DNA from: Sphingomonas sp.
GTDB lineage: Bacteria > Pseudomonadota > Alphaproteobacteria > Sphingomonadales > Sphingomonadaceae
Length of the DNA stretch: 56,334 nt
Direction of reading: 5' to 3'
Assembly: GCF_023266535.1 (NCBI RefSeq)
Contig: NZ_JAHFPY010000004.1
Coordinates: 1 to 56,334 of the forward strand
In this document: piece after piece, positions 35,305 through 43,653 of the stretch
Position numbering within the stretch: position 1 is the first letter of the stretch
Layout: every line of letters starts with the position of its first letter
Program-made: the position numbers and the translations under genes
The notes under the pieces: generated by a model
What the model was told of the DNA's origin: nothing
Databases searched by the model: none
The model's input: only the letters and a program-made list of their open reading frames with translations

Positions 35305-36246
35305 ATGGAAATGCAGCAGGTGCGCTACTTCGTTGCGCTTGCAGATACGTTGAATTTCACGCGGGCGGCTGAAAAGTGCAACGTCAGCCAGCCGGCGTTG
35401 ACGCGCGCCATCCAACAACTCGAGCATGAGCTTGGCGGGCCGCTGTTCCATCGGGAACGCGGCAATACGCACCTGTCCGAACTTGGCCGGATGATGCTGC
35501 CTTATTTGCAGGGTGTCGAGGAACAGTGCCAGGCCGCCAAGCAACAGGCCAAGGCCGTCAAGAAACTGGAAAAGGCCACGCTGACCATCGGCACAATGTG
35601 CACGATCGGGCCGCAGCTGGTTACAAGCTTGATGATCCGGTTCCAGGCCGCGCACCCCGATGTCGAGGTTCGCGTAGTGGATGCCGGCGCGCCACGGATG
35701 ATCGAGATGCTCGAAAAGGGCGAGCTTGAGGTCGCGATTGTTGGGGTTCCCGGCGAGCTGCCAGACACGCTTCACCAGCTGCCGGTCTTCCAGGAGCGGT
35801 TCGTCATCCTGCTGCCACCCAACCACCGGCTGGTCGCACACGAGGAGGTCAAGGCCGCCGAGCTCGACAAGGAGCCCTATGTCAGCCGGTCCAACTGCGA
35901 GGTGTTCGCCCCGGTCCGCAAAGAGCTCAACAGCCGCGGGATATTCCTGCGCCAGGTATTCAGCTCGCCGCGCGACGACTGGGTGCAGGGCATGATCCAG
36001 GCTGGGCTTGGGCTGGGGTTCTTCCCGGAATTCAGCGTGACATATCCGGACCTGGTTGTGCGCCCGCTGGTTGAGCCGACTTTCTATCGGACCGTCTATC
36101 TCGCGACCGTGCGCGGACGCCCTCATTCCCCCGCCGTTGGCGCATTCGTCCAGGAAGCGCGCCGTTTCCCTTGGCCAACCAGTCGCTTACCGGCACCGGT
36201 CTCCGAAACAATTGTCGTCGGCGAGCAGGTCATGGCAGTCGGCTAG
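35305..36246 (+). CDS. LysR family transcriptional regulator
   Basis: A 313-residue regulator. The N-terminal winged helix has MQQVRYFVALADTLNFTRAA and VSQPALTRAIQQLE; the effector domain (90-290) has TIGTMCTIGPQLV and ends in a short tail. A cysteine in RSNCEVFAPVR is a possible redox or ligand site. It converges with the CMD-like gene, the two overlapping by 60 bases at their 3' ends. It may regulate the CMD-MFS set on the other strand. AAAGGGA precedes the start by about 8 bases. Confidence 0.93.
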   Translation: MEMQQVRYFVALADTLNFTRAAEKCNVSQPALTRAIQQLEHELGGPLFHRERGNTHLSELGRMMLPYLQGVEEQCQAAKQQAKAVKKLEKATLTIGTMCTIGPQLVTSLMIRFQAAHPDVEVRVVDAGAPRMIEMLEKGELEVAIVGVPGELPDTLHQLPVFQERFVILLPPNHRLVAHEEVKAAELDKEPYVSRSNCEVFAPVRKELNSRGIFLRQVFSSPRDDWVQGMIQAGLGLGFFPEFSVTYPDLVVRPLVEPTFYRTVYLATVRGRPHSPAVGAFVQEARRFPWPTSRLPAPVSETIVVGEQVMAVG

Positions 36247-36582
36247 CGCATTGAGAGCTGCCGGAAAGCCGGCGTAAATCGCGGTCTGCATCAGCGTTTC
36301 CACGATTTCCGTTTTGGAGATGCCGTTGCTCGCGGCGGCGTCGACATGGATCCGCAATTGCGGACCGGCCTTGCCGCTTGCGGCCAAAACCGCAATCGCG
36401 ATCAACTCGCGACTTCTGAGGTCCAACCCTTCCCGCGCGTACAAGTCGCCGAACGCAAACTCGATGGTCATTCGTGCAAAATCCGGCGCCACCTCGGCGA
36501 CACCACTCTCGACAAAGTGGGCGACTTTGTTGGCAGCAATCCGCTCAGCAATGTCGATCCCTCGACGATAACGTTCACTCAT
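36187..36582 (-). CDS. Carboxymuconolactone decarboxylase family protein
   Basis: A 131-residue helical protein of the CMD/AhpD-like superfamily. The core LRSRELIAIAVLAASGKAGPQLRIH is followed by ISKTEIVETLMQTAIYAGFPAALNAL. It lacks the CxxC of AhpD peroxidases, so a gamma-CMD-like decarboxylase or unknown enzyme is more likely. ATG 36582 overlaps the MFS stop by 4 bases. The last 60 bases lie opposite the end of the LysR gene. Confidence 0.88.
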   Translation of the reverse strand: MSERYRRGIDIAERIAANKVAHFVESGVAEVAPDFARMTIEFAFGDLYAREGLDLRSRELIAIAVLAASGKAGPQLRIHVDAAASNGISKTEIVETLMQTAIYAGFPAALNALADCHDLLADDNCFGDRCR

Positions 36583-37772
36583 TTTACTTCCTTCAGAACC
36601 AAACCGGCCCCCAGAAATGCCGCTAATGCAAGTGAAGCGAAGACCCCTGCCACCGCCGCGACCCATCCAAATCGGTCGAACAATTGGCCAATGGCCGCGG
36701 CCCCAAACAGCCCGCCGCAATAATAGGACGACAGATAGAGGCCGCTGGCAGCGGCCCGGTCGCCTTGGGCGATGCGGCCGACATGACCGGTCGCGACCGC
36801 CTGGGCGAAGAAGGTCCCGATTCCAACCAGCGTCATGCCGGCAAGGACGGCGACCAGGCTGGGCACCAGAAGCATGACCAGCCCCAGCAGCGCGATCGCC
36901 AGGCTGACGGGCACGGTCAGGCCCGGCCCAAAACGTTCGGTGATCCGACCTGCCGTCGGCGTGGTCAGCATCGATGGCGCGAACACCAGGAAAACCAGGC
37001 CCAGTGCGCCCATCGACAAAGCATGCGGCGGACGCATCAGCACGAAGCCGACGTAAGTGAAGACGCCGATGAAGCCGAACAGGATCAGGAAGCCGATGGC
37101 GAAGGTACGCCGGAGGGCGGGGTCGGCAAGGTGGCTTGCCCAGGCAGACCAAAATCGGCTGCTGCGGGACATTGGTTCGGGCTCGTTGCGGGTGAGCGAA
37201 ACGGCTGCCAACAAGGCACCGGCGACATTCAGTACCGCGAAGAACAGGAAGCTCGACGACGCGCCCACTGCGCCAGCGACCAGTGCAGCGGTCAACCGGC
37301 CGATCAAATTGCTGGCGACGACACCGGTCACATAGGCGGCGAGCGCCGATGCGGTGCGGTACTGGCAGCGTTCGGCAAGATGGGTCAGCGTCAGCGTGAA
37401 GGCCGCGGCCATGAACAGGCCCTGGGTTACGCGCAGCAGGGAGAAAATGGTCAAGTTGGGTGCAAAGGCCAGCAGCGCGGTCGGAACGGAAAGGACCAGC
37501 AAGCTAAGGGTAATGGCCCGCTTGCGCTCGAGATTGGCGCTGATCGCACCAACCAGCAGCCCGGCAATCGCCATGCCAAGCGTGGTCGAGTTCGCGGCCA
37601 CGCCGATCTCCGACGGCTTCACGCCATATTCGACGGCAAGGCTGGGCAGGATCGCCTGGGTTGCGAACAAATCCACCAGCGTCAGGAAGCCGATCACGCC
37701 GATCAACAGCGAGCGGGCAGGGGTCAGACTGGGAATTGGCGAGGCGATTGCTTGGCTATGTGCGGTTTGCAT
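36579..37772 (-). CDS. Major facilitator superfamily transporter (YnfM-like)
   Basis: A 397-residue protein with 12 membrane helices. Typical features are the first-half loop NLERKRAITLSLL and the second-half GRITERFGPGL, both MFS loop-2/8 motifs, and RVTQGLFMAAAFTLTL in helix 4. Likely a drug or small-molecule exporter or aromatic-acid carrier; substrate unknown. It is the first gene of a two-gene unit with the CMD-like gene and is likely under the nearby LysR regulator. Confidence 0.9.
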   Translation of the reverse strand: MQTAHSQAIASPIPSLTPARSLLIGVIGFLTLVDLFATQAILPSLAVEYGVKPSEIGVAANSTTLGMAIAGLLVGAISANLERKRAITLSLLVLSVPTALLAFAPNLTIFSLLRVTQGLFMAAAFTLTLTHLAERCQYRTASALAAYVTGVVASNLIGRLTAALVAGAVGASSSFLFFAVLNVAGALLAAVSLTRNEPEPMSRSSRFWSAWASHLADPALRRTFAIGFLILFGFIGVFTYVGFVLMRPPHALSMGALGLVFLVFAPSMLTTPTAGRITERFGPGLTVPVSLAIALLGLVMLLVPSLVAVLAGMTLVGIGTFFAQAVATGHVGRIAQGDRAAASGLYLSSYYCGGLFGAAAIGQLFDRFGWVAAVAGVFASLALAAFLGAGLVLKEVK

Positions 37773-37790
37773 GGGCTTCCCTAGACAAAG

Positions 37791-37822
37791 TGGCGTCCCG
37801 CCGAGGGCAGGGCGGGACGCCA
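37791..37822 (-). terminator. Strong hairpin, probable terminator after the cupin gene
   Basis: TGGCGTCCCGCC (37791-37802) pairs perfectly with GGCGGGACGCCA (37811-37822) around an eight-base loop. Read on the minus strand it is followed by CTTTGTCT, a weak T-rich tail. It lies 47 bases after the end of the exported cupin gene and just before the MFS start. Confidence 0.6.
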
Positions 37823-37868
37823 GATGTGCCGGCCGTTAGGGGGGGGCGGCGGCCGGCGCGGGGAACGA

Positions 37869-38315
37869 TTACATGGAGTGGAACACGTCCGACGACAGGA
37901 GAACTGCCGGCTCGGTGCCGTGGTTGATCCAATAGTGCGAAATGCTGTCAGCCTCGCGGCTGATGTCGCCGGCGTGATGTTCGATCGGGGTCGAGCAATC
38001 CGAGCGGTACTCGGTGATCGAACCGCTGACCGTGACGATCAGGGCCGGGCGATCCTTATGGCTGTGCAGCGGAACGATGCCGCCCGGCTGAACGACCAGC
38101 CGGCGGGTGCGCAGCAGACGGCCGTCGACGCCGATTTCCTTGCTGAGGTCGACCGATCCGATCACGGTGTCGGTGACGTCCTTGGGCATGGTCGGGGCAT
38201 TGGCGAGCGGATTGACGCCCGCGGTCTGGCACTGTCCGGCAAAGGCCGGGGTAGCGCTGAAGGTCGCGATGGCAATGATGCCGGCCGCAACGGTCGTCTT
38301 GGTAAGATTCAACAT
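37869..38315 (-). CDS. Exported cupin domain protein
   Basis: A 148-residue protein with a signal peptide (TTVAAGIIAIATFSATPAFA). The cupin core has LRTRRLVVQPGGIVPLHSHKDRPA (metal-binding His pair) and ends with ISHYWINHGTEPAVLLSSDV. ATG 38315 has AAGGAGA upstream on the minus strand. Such periplasmic cupins occur beside CMD-type genes and may isomerise or bind small carbonyls. It is separated from the MFS gene by the terminator, so it is a separate unit. The 233-base gap upstream to bdhA contains no gene that I can support. Confidence 0.85.
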   Translation of the reverse strand: MLNLTKTTVAAGIIAIATFSATPAFAGQCQTAGVNPLANAPTMPKDVTDTVIGSVDLSKEIGVDGRLLRTRRLVVQPGGIVPLHSHKDRPALIVTVSGSITEYRSDCSTPIEHHAGDISREADSISHYWINHGTEPAVLLSSDVFHSM

Positions 38316-38548
38316 TGCCGTCTCCTTGAATTCGAAATGGGCGCCGTGGGCGGGCGTTGGATGGGCAGGATCATTATGTCGTTCCCGGCCGTCATCGGTT
38401 GAGCCCAGCCCCCGACGCACTTTCAAAATGCATGAAGCGAAGCCGCCCGTGAAATTGAGAGGAGGCATGGAGTCGATGCACAAAGTGAATTTTCATCTGT
38501 GCGCCGCGACCGGCATCCTTAGCGCCTGCCTTTTAATGGAGACGCACG

Positions 38549-39373
38549 ATGCAGCCGCAAACCATGGACCACAGCGACCATATCCGACCCCTGGCCGGGA
38601 AGGTGGCGATCGTCACCGGATCGACCAGCGGAATCGGCCTCGGAATTGCACGCGCTTTGGCCCAGGCGGGCTCGGACGTGGTCATCAACGGACTCGGTGA
38701 TCCCCAGGAAATCGAGCGTGTTCGCGCCGAGCTCGAGAGCGGCGCCCTGTTCGGCCGCGTCGAATATAATGGCGCCAACCTGATGGACGGCGCCGACGCG
38801 CGCCGGTTGGTCGAAAAGACGATCGCCGATTTCGGCCGCGTCGACATCCTCGTCAACAACGCCGGCATCCAGCACGTCAGCCCGATCGAGGATTTCCCGG
38901 TCGAGAAGTATGACGCGATCATCGCGTTGAATCTCTCCTCCGCCTGGCACACGACTCGGGCCGCGTTCGCGTCGATGAAAGCGCAGGGTTTTGGCCGGAT
39001 CATAAACGTTGCGTCGGCCCATGGCCTGGTCGCATCGCCATTCAAGAGTGCCTATGTCGCCGCCAAGCATGGCGTTGTCGGCTTGACCAAGACCGTCGCG
39101 CTGGAAGGCGCCGAGCATGGGATCACCTGCAACGCCATCTGCCCCGGCTATGTCTGGACGCCGCTGGTCGAGAACCAGATTGACGATACCGCCAAGGCGC
39201 GCGGAATTAGTCGCGACGAAGTGATCCGCGACGTGCTGCTTGCCGCCCAACCCAACAAGCGCTTCGCCACCGTCGAAGAAATGGGCGCACTAACGGTATT
39301 CCTGTGCGGGCCCGGCGCCGCGTCGATCACCGGGACCGCGCTCCCGGTCGACGGGGGCTGGACGGCACATTGA
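38549..39373 (+). CDS. bdhA: D-3-hydroxybutyrate dehydrogenase
   Basis: A 274-residue SDR that interconverts 3-hydroxybutyrate and acetoacetate with NAD. The cofactor motif TGSTSGIGLGIA is near residue 24, the NNAGIQHVSPIEDFP segment is typical of the family, and the active site is VASAHGLVASPFKSAYVAAKHG. C-terminal segment ICPGYVWTPLVENQI also fits. It likely serves poly-hydroxybutyrate turnover; phaC is at the right edge of this window. GGAG precedes the ATG. The next gene starts one base after the stop. Confidence 0.93.
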   Translation: MQPQTMDHSDHIRPLAGKVAIVTGSTSGIGLGIARALAQAGSDVVINGLGDPQEIERVRAELESGALFGRVEYNGANLMDGADARRLVEKTIADFGRVDILVNNAGIQHVSPIEDFPVEKYDAIIALNLSSAWHTTRAAFASMKAQGFGRIINVASAHGLVASPFKSAYVAAKHGVVGLTKTVALEGAEHGITCNAICPGYVWTPLVENQIDDTAKARGISRDEVIRDVLLAAQPNKRFATVEEMGALTVFLCGPGAASITGTALPVDGGWTAH

Positions 39374-39374
39374 C

Positions 39375-40652
39375 ATGAACGAGAGGGTGCCAAAAGTCGT
39401 CATTGTAGGCGCCGGCTTCGGCGGGCTGGCCGCTGCCAAGCGGCTGGCCGGCAAGGCTGTCGATGTGACTCTGGTCGACCGGCGCAACCACCACCTGTTC
39501 CAGCCGTTGCTCTATCAAGTAGCAACGGCCGCACTGTCGCCGGCGGACATCGCCGCCCCGATCCGCTCGATTTTCGCAGATGCGCCAAATGTGCGGGTCT
39601 TGCTCGATGAGGTAACCGGCATCGATGCGGGCTCCCATCAGATCTTGCTGGATCGGACGGGGCCGCTCGACTTCGATTGGTTGATCCTCTCAACCGGCGC
39701 GCGCCACAGCTACTTCGGCCACGATCATTGGGCCAAGCATGCGCCCGGCCTCAAGAGCATCGAGGACGCGCTGGAAATTCGCCGTCGCGTCCTGATGGCG
39801 CTGGAATTGGCTGAAACCGAATCCAACGTCTGGCGCCGGCGTCAGCTGCTGACCTTTGTCGTCATCGGCGGCGGGCCGACCGGCGTGGAAATGGCCGGAG
39901 CAATCGCCGAGCTGGCGCGCCGCTCCGTTTCACGCGACTTCCGCAGCATTACGCCGCGCTGCTCACGCGTTGTGCTGGTTGAGGCCGGGGACCGGGTTCT
40001 GCCCGGTTTCCCGCCGCAGCTCTCCGCGGCGGCGGAGCAGGCCCTTCGCGACCTGGGTGTCGAAATCCTCGTCAACACGCCGGTCAGCGAAATCGAAGAT
40101 GATCTGGTGATCGCCGGTCAAGAGCGCATCGCGGCCGACACCGTGGTTTGGGCAGCCGGTGTTCAGGCTTCCCCGGCGGCGCGATGGCTTGGCGCCGAAC
40201 ATGACAAGCAGGGGCGCATTTTCGTCGAGCGGGACCTTCGCGTTCCGCACCACGAACGGATCTTCGCCATTGGCGACACGGCGAATGTGCCCGGCATGGA
40301 CGGCAAGGCGCTACCGGCAATCGCTCCGGTCGCCAAGCAACAGGGCCGCTGCGTAGCCGACCAGATCCTTGGACGCTGTTCGACCCCATTCACGTACCGC
40401 AGTTTTGGCAATCTCGCGACCATCGGGCGCAGCAAGGCCGTGATCGATTGGGGCCGTCACCAGCAGAGCGGCTTCATTGCCTGGCTCATCTGGTCCTTCG
40501 CTCACATCTGGTTCCTGATCGGATTTCGCAGCCGCATCGCCGTCGGCGTCAACTGGCTGTGGAACTACCTCACCTACCAACGAAGTGCCCGCCTGATCAC
40601 CGGCGAGGCGGTGAAATCAAAATCTGAATCCATAAGCCGCCAAGCGGCGTGA
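39375..40652 (+). CDS. FAD-dependent oxidoreductase, type II NADH dehydrogenase-like
   Basis: A 425-residue flavoprotein of the NDH-2 family, which passes electrons from NADH to quinone without pumping protons. FAD binding is shown by VVIVGAGFGGLAAAKRL (residue 8 on), NADH binding by VVIGGGPTGVEMAG (near 160), and the second FAD contact by IFAIGDTANVPG (near 295). The C-terminal GFIAWLIWSFAHIWFLIGF is the membrane-attachment helix. It is in an operon with bdhA, whose NADH it could reoxidise. Confidence 0.9.
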   Translation: MNERVPKVVIVGAGFGGLAAAKRLAGKAVDVTLVDRRNHHLFQPLLYQVATAALSPADIAAPIRSIFADAPNVRVLLDEVTGIDAGSHQILLDRTGPLDFDWLILSTGARHSYFGHDHWAKHAPGLKSIEDALEIRRRVLMALELAETESNVWRRRQLLTFVVIGGGPTGVEMAGAIAELARRSVSRDFRSITPRCSRVVLVEAGDRVLPGFPPQLSAAAEQALRDLGVEILVNTPVSEIEDDLVIAGQERIAADTVVWAAGVQASPAARWLGAEHDKQGRIFVERDLRVPHHERIFAIGDTANVPGMDGKALPAIAPVAKQQGRCVADQILGRCSTPFTYRSFGNLATIGRSKAVIDWGRHQQSGFIAWLIWSFAHIWFLIGFRSRIAVGVNWLWNYLTYQRSARLITGEAVKSKSESISRQAA

Positions 40653-40663
40653 AAGGGACCATC

Positions 40664-41812
40664 ATGACGAAATCTCTCGAAAAGGAAGTCTCGGCGCTTG
40701 GCCAGACCGTCCTCGTCCTCCAGGGCGGCGGCGCGCTCGGGGCCTACCAAGTCGGCGTCTATGAGGCGCTGCACGAGGCAGGGGTCGCGCCCGACTGGGT
40801 GATCGGCACCTCGATCGGGGCGATCAACGCCGCGCTGATCGCCGGCAGCAAGCCGAGCGAGCGCATCGAAAAGATGTGCGACTTCTGGTCGCGCGTCGAA
40901 AATGATGCGTTTGTACCGTTCGGCATGCCGTCGTGGATGGAATCGGCCACCCGCAACCTGATGTCGATCACGACTGGCGTGCCGAGCTTCTTCAGCCCCA
41001 ATCCGCTGGCGTTCCTAAGCCCACACCAGCAGCTCGGTGCGGAAGCAGCGGGCTATTATTCGGTCGATCCGCTTCGCCGCACGCTCGAGGAACTGGTTGA
41101 CCTCGAGCAGCTCAACCATGGCGGGACGCGGATTACGGTCGGCGCTTCCTGTGTCCGTACGGCGGAGATGCGCTACTTCGATAGCCGCGACATGCCGCTG
41201 GCGATCGACCATGTGCTGGCATCGGGTGCGCTTCCGCCCGGTTTCCCGCCGGTGCGGATCGATGGCGAGCTTTATTGGGATGGCGGCATCCTGTCGAACA
41301 CCCCGGTTGAGGTTGTGTTCGATGACAATCCGCGCCGCGACAGCCTGGTGTTTGCGGTCCATATCTGGAACCCGCACGGCGAGGAGCCTGAGACCATCTG
41401 GGAGGTGATGAACCGCCAGAAGGACGTGCAATATTCGAGCCGCGCGGTGTCGCACATCCAGCGGCAGCGCCAGCTCCACCGGATGCGCCACATCATCGCC
41501 GAATTGTCGAAGCTGGTCCCGGAGGACCAACGCAAGAACAATCTGTTTGCGGACCTCAAAAGTTATGGCTGCCTGACCCGGATGCATGTCGTCCGGCTGC
41601 TCGCCCCGGCGCTCGACCATGAGGACCATAGCAAGGACATCGACTTCAGCGCGGAAGGGATCCGCCGCCGCCGCGAGGCCGGTTATCGCGACACGATGGA
41701 AACGCTTGACAAGGCACCCTGGCGCAAGCCGGTCGACGAGCTTGAAGGCTTCATCCTGCATGAGGCCAAGGGCGGCCAGATGGTCGAAACGCCAGCCGCA
41801 GGCGGGCGATGA
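40664..41812 (+). CDS. Patatin-like phospholipase with DUF3734 tail
   Basis: A 382-residue lipid acyl hydrolase. The oxyanion motif LQGGGALGAYQVGVYEAL is near residue 17-34, the nucleophile GTSIGAINAAL near 48-58, and the DGG with aspartate in YWDGGILSNTP. The C-terminal 110 residues form the DUF3734 helical tail (SKDIDFSAEGIRRRREAGY). I chose ATG 40664 with AAAGGG upstream; a GTG at 40649 overlapping the previous stop is an alternative. It is often found beside bdhA in proteobacteria, as I recall, so it may act on PHB-granule or membrane lipids. Confidence 0.9.
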   Translation: MTKSLEKEVSALGQTVLVLQGGGALGAYQVGVYEALHEAGVAPDWVIGTSIGAINAALIAGSKPSERIEKMCDFWSRVENDAFVPFGMPSWMESATRNLMSITTGVPSFFSPNPLAFLSPHQQLGAEAAGYYSVDPLRRTLEELVDLEQLNHGGTRITVGASCVRTAEMRYFDSRDMPLAIDHVLASGALPPGFPPVRIDGELYWDGGILSNTPVEVVFDDNPRRDSLVFAVHIWNPHGEEPETIWEVMNRQKDVQYSSRAVSHIQRQRQLHRMRHIIAELSKLVPEDQRKNNLFADLKSYGCLTRMHVVRLLAPALDHEDHSKDIDFSAEGIRRRREAGYRDTMETLDKAPWRKPVDELEGFILHEAKGGQMVETPAAGGR

Positions 41813-42390
41813 GCAGCCTCAGGGTTGCCGTCCTGCTGGGATCGGTGCGGCGCGACCGGGTAGGAGGCCGCGCCGCCACGCTCGTTGTCCGTGAACTCGA
41901 ACGGCGCGGCCACCATGTCGACCTGGTCGACCCGCTGGAGCTGCAGCTGCCGCTGCTCGACCGGATGTACAAGGAGCATCCCAAGGGCGAAGCGCCGGAA
42001 CCGCTCGAAATGCTTGCGGATATTTACCGCAAGGCCGACGGCTTCCTGGTGGTCAGCGGCGAATATAATCATGGCATTCCTCCGGCGCTCAAGAACCTCC
42101 TCGACCATTTCCTCGAGGAGTATTTCTGGCGGCCGTCGGGCATCGTCTGCTATTCGGCCGGCGGCTTCGGCGGGGTTCGCGCCGCAATGCAGCTACGCAT
42201 GACCCTGGCCGAATTGGGCATGTCGAGCGTGCCGAGCATCCTTCCTATCCCGCGCATCGGCCAGGCGATCGACGAGAATGGCGTCGCGATCGAGCCGATC
42301 GTCGACCGCTCGGCCAACCGCTTTCTCGACGAGTTCCTGTGGTACGCCAATGCGCTCAAGGATGCGCGAGCGAGCGGCTCACCCTATTAG
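41809..42390 (+). CDS. NADPH-dependent FMN reductase family protein
   Basis: A 193-residue flavodoxin-like protein. The FMN phosphate loop is LLGSVRRDRVGGRAA near residues 9-23, and the second contact is VVSGEYNHGIPPALKNLLDH near 80-99. The family reduces quinones, azo dyes or free FMN. The start overlaps the patatin stop (ATGA), so it completes the bdhA-NDH2-patatin unit. Substrate unknown. Confidence 0.9.
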   Translation: MSSLRVAVLLGSVRRDRVGGRAATLVVRELERRGHHVDLVDPLELQLPLLDRMYKEHPKGEAPEPLEMLADIYRKADGFLVVSGEYNHGIPPALKNLLDHFLEEYFWRPSGIVCYSAGGFGGVRAAMQLRMTLAELGMSSVPSILPIPRIGQAIDENGVAIEPIVDRSANRFLDEFLWYANALKDARASGSPY

Positions 42391-42426
42391 GTCTTAGGTC
42401 TTTGTCTTCAAAAAAGGGCCTGCCCA

Positions 42427-42897
42427 ATGCTCATGATGATCGCCGCGCTCGCTGCAGCTGAACCCCCATACGCCCGCCTGCCTCAAAATGTCGTGGTGCC
42501 CGTCCAGGCGGAGAACCAGCAGGTGCTGGACGAATGGGGCTATGCCGACGCGGTCATCGATGGTGACCGCGTCTGGCTGTCGGGTGTCGTCGCGGGCCTG
42601 CGGCCCGATGAGACGATGGCCGACCAGGAAGCGGCTTATGACCGCGCCTTCAAGCGACTCGAGGATGTGCTGAAACGTGCCGGATCGAGCTTCGACGGCG
42701 TGGTGGAGATCACCACTTTTCACACTGATCTGCCGGCGCAGATCGAGGCGTTCAAGAAGGTCAAGCATCGCTACATTCGCGGACCATTTCCGGCCTGGAC
42801 CGCGATCGACGTCGACCGGCTGGTTCCCGACCGCGGACTGGTTGAAATCAAGCTCGTCGCGCGGCGTCGACATGCGGCCGACGCATCGAAACCATAG
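42427..42897 (+). CDS. Exported Rid family protein
   Basis: A 156-residue protein: a short hydrophobic start (MLMMIAALAAAEPP, possible signal peptide) followed by a Rid/YjgF fold with YADAVIDGDRVWLSGVV, AYDRAFKRLEDVLKRAGSSFDGVVEI and FPAWTAIDVDRL. The family hydrolyses imines, but exported members are poorly understood. It stands 36 bases after the FMN-reductase gene and may be in the same transcript. Confidence 0.85.
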   Translation: MLMMIAALAAAEPPYARLPQNVVVPVQAENQQVLDEWGYADAVIDGDRVWLSGVVAGLRPDETMADQEAAYDRAFKRLEDVLKRAGSSFDGVVEITTFHTDLPAQIEAFKKVKHRYIRGPFPAWTAIDVDRLVPDRGLVEIKLVARRRHAADASKP

Positions 42898-42963
42898 GCA
42901 TTCGCGATTTTTCGGAAGCGCCTGAAACCGTCACAATCTCAGCCGTCCCAAAGGAGAGTTGAG

Positions 42964-43476
42964 ATGAGCCGTAAGAAGAAGAATTTGGCACCGATCTTCG
43001 CCATTGTCCTGGCGGCCGGATCGCTGACCGGAGTTGCCGCGCTGCCGGCCAGAGCCGCAACGCCGGTAGCCACCGCGCCGGCCGACGGCGTGATCAAGCA
43101 GCGCAGCGACTATGCGTTCGACGAGACCATCGTCCGGATCAAGGCGGATATCGCCGCCAAGGGCATTCGCTTTTTTGACGAGATTGACCAGCAGAAGCTC
43201 GGCGCCGGCGCCAATTTGCCGATCGGCCGCTCGACCCTGTTGCTGTTCGGCAATCCGCCGCTCGGCGTCCAGTTCCTCCAGTCCAATCCGCTCGCCGGGC
43301 TCGACTGGCCGGTGCGCATGCTGGTGACCGAGGACCAGGACGGTTCGATCTGGGTTAGCTGGACCGACTTCCGCTTCGTCGCCAATCGCTATCAGCTGAC
43401 CGACCGCGACGCGCAGATCGCCATGGCGACCGACGTCGCCGCCTCGATCGCCTCCTCGACAAGGAAACAGCCATGA
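42964..43476 (+). CDS. Exported DUF302 domain protein
   Basis: A 170-residue protein with a signal peptide (IFAIVLAAGSLTGVAALPARA). The DUF302 core runs from SDYAFDETIVRIKADIAAKG to SWTDFRFVANRY and includes the GRSTLLLFGNP strand-turn. The family is a small alpha/beta fold of unknown role. AAAGGAGA precedes ATG 42964. The next small gene overlaps its stop. Confidence 0.88.
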   Translation: MSRKKKNLAPIFAIVLAAGSLTGVAALPARAATPVATAPADGVIKQRSDYAFDETIVRIKADIAAKGIRFFDEIDQQKLGAGANLPIGRSTLLLFGNPPLGVQFLQSNPLAGLDWPVRMLVTEDQDGSIWVSWTDFRFVANRYQLTDRDAQIAMATDVAASIASSTRKQP

Positions 43477-43646
43477 TCAGCCTCAGCATCCCGATCGGCA
43501 GCAAGCCGGTGCTTCACCGCCGCGACCTGGTCGCCATCCTGCCCTACCTCAACCGCAAGGAGTTCAACTCCAAATCGGCGTGGGAGCAGGCCAAGCAAGT
43601 TGAATGCGCGTTGCAGAAGCTCGCTGCCGCTTCCCGCATGCAATAG
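43473..43646 (+). CDS. 57-residue small protein, unknown
   Basis: ATG 43473 overlaps the DUF302 stop as ATGA and the frame runs to TAG 43644-43646. The product starts MISLSIPIGSKPVLHRRDL and ends ALQKLAAASRMQ; it is a short, basic, soluble-looking peptide with a likely helical second half. Tight coupling to the DUF302 gene and normal codon use support translation. No family recognised. A terminator hairpin follows 38 bases later. Confidence 0.6.
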   Translation: MISLSIPIGSKPVLHRRDLVAILPYLNRKEFNSKSAWEQAKQVECALQKLAAASRMQ

Positions 43647-43653
43647 TTCACCG

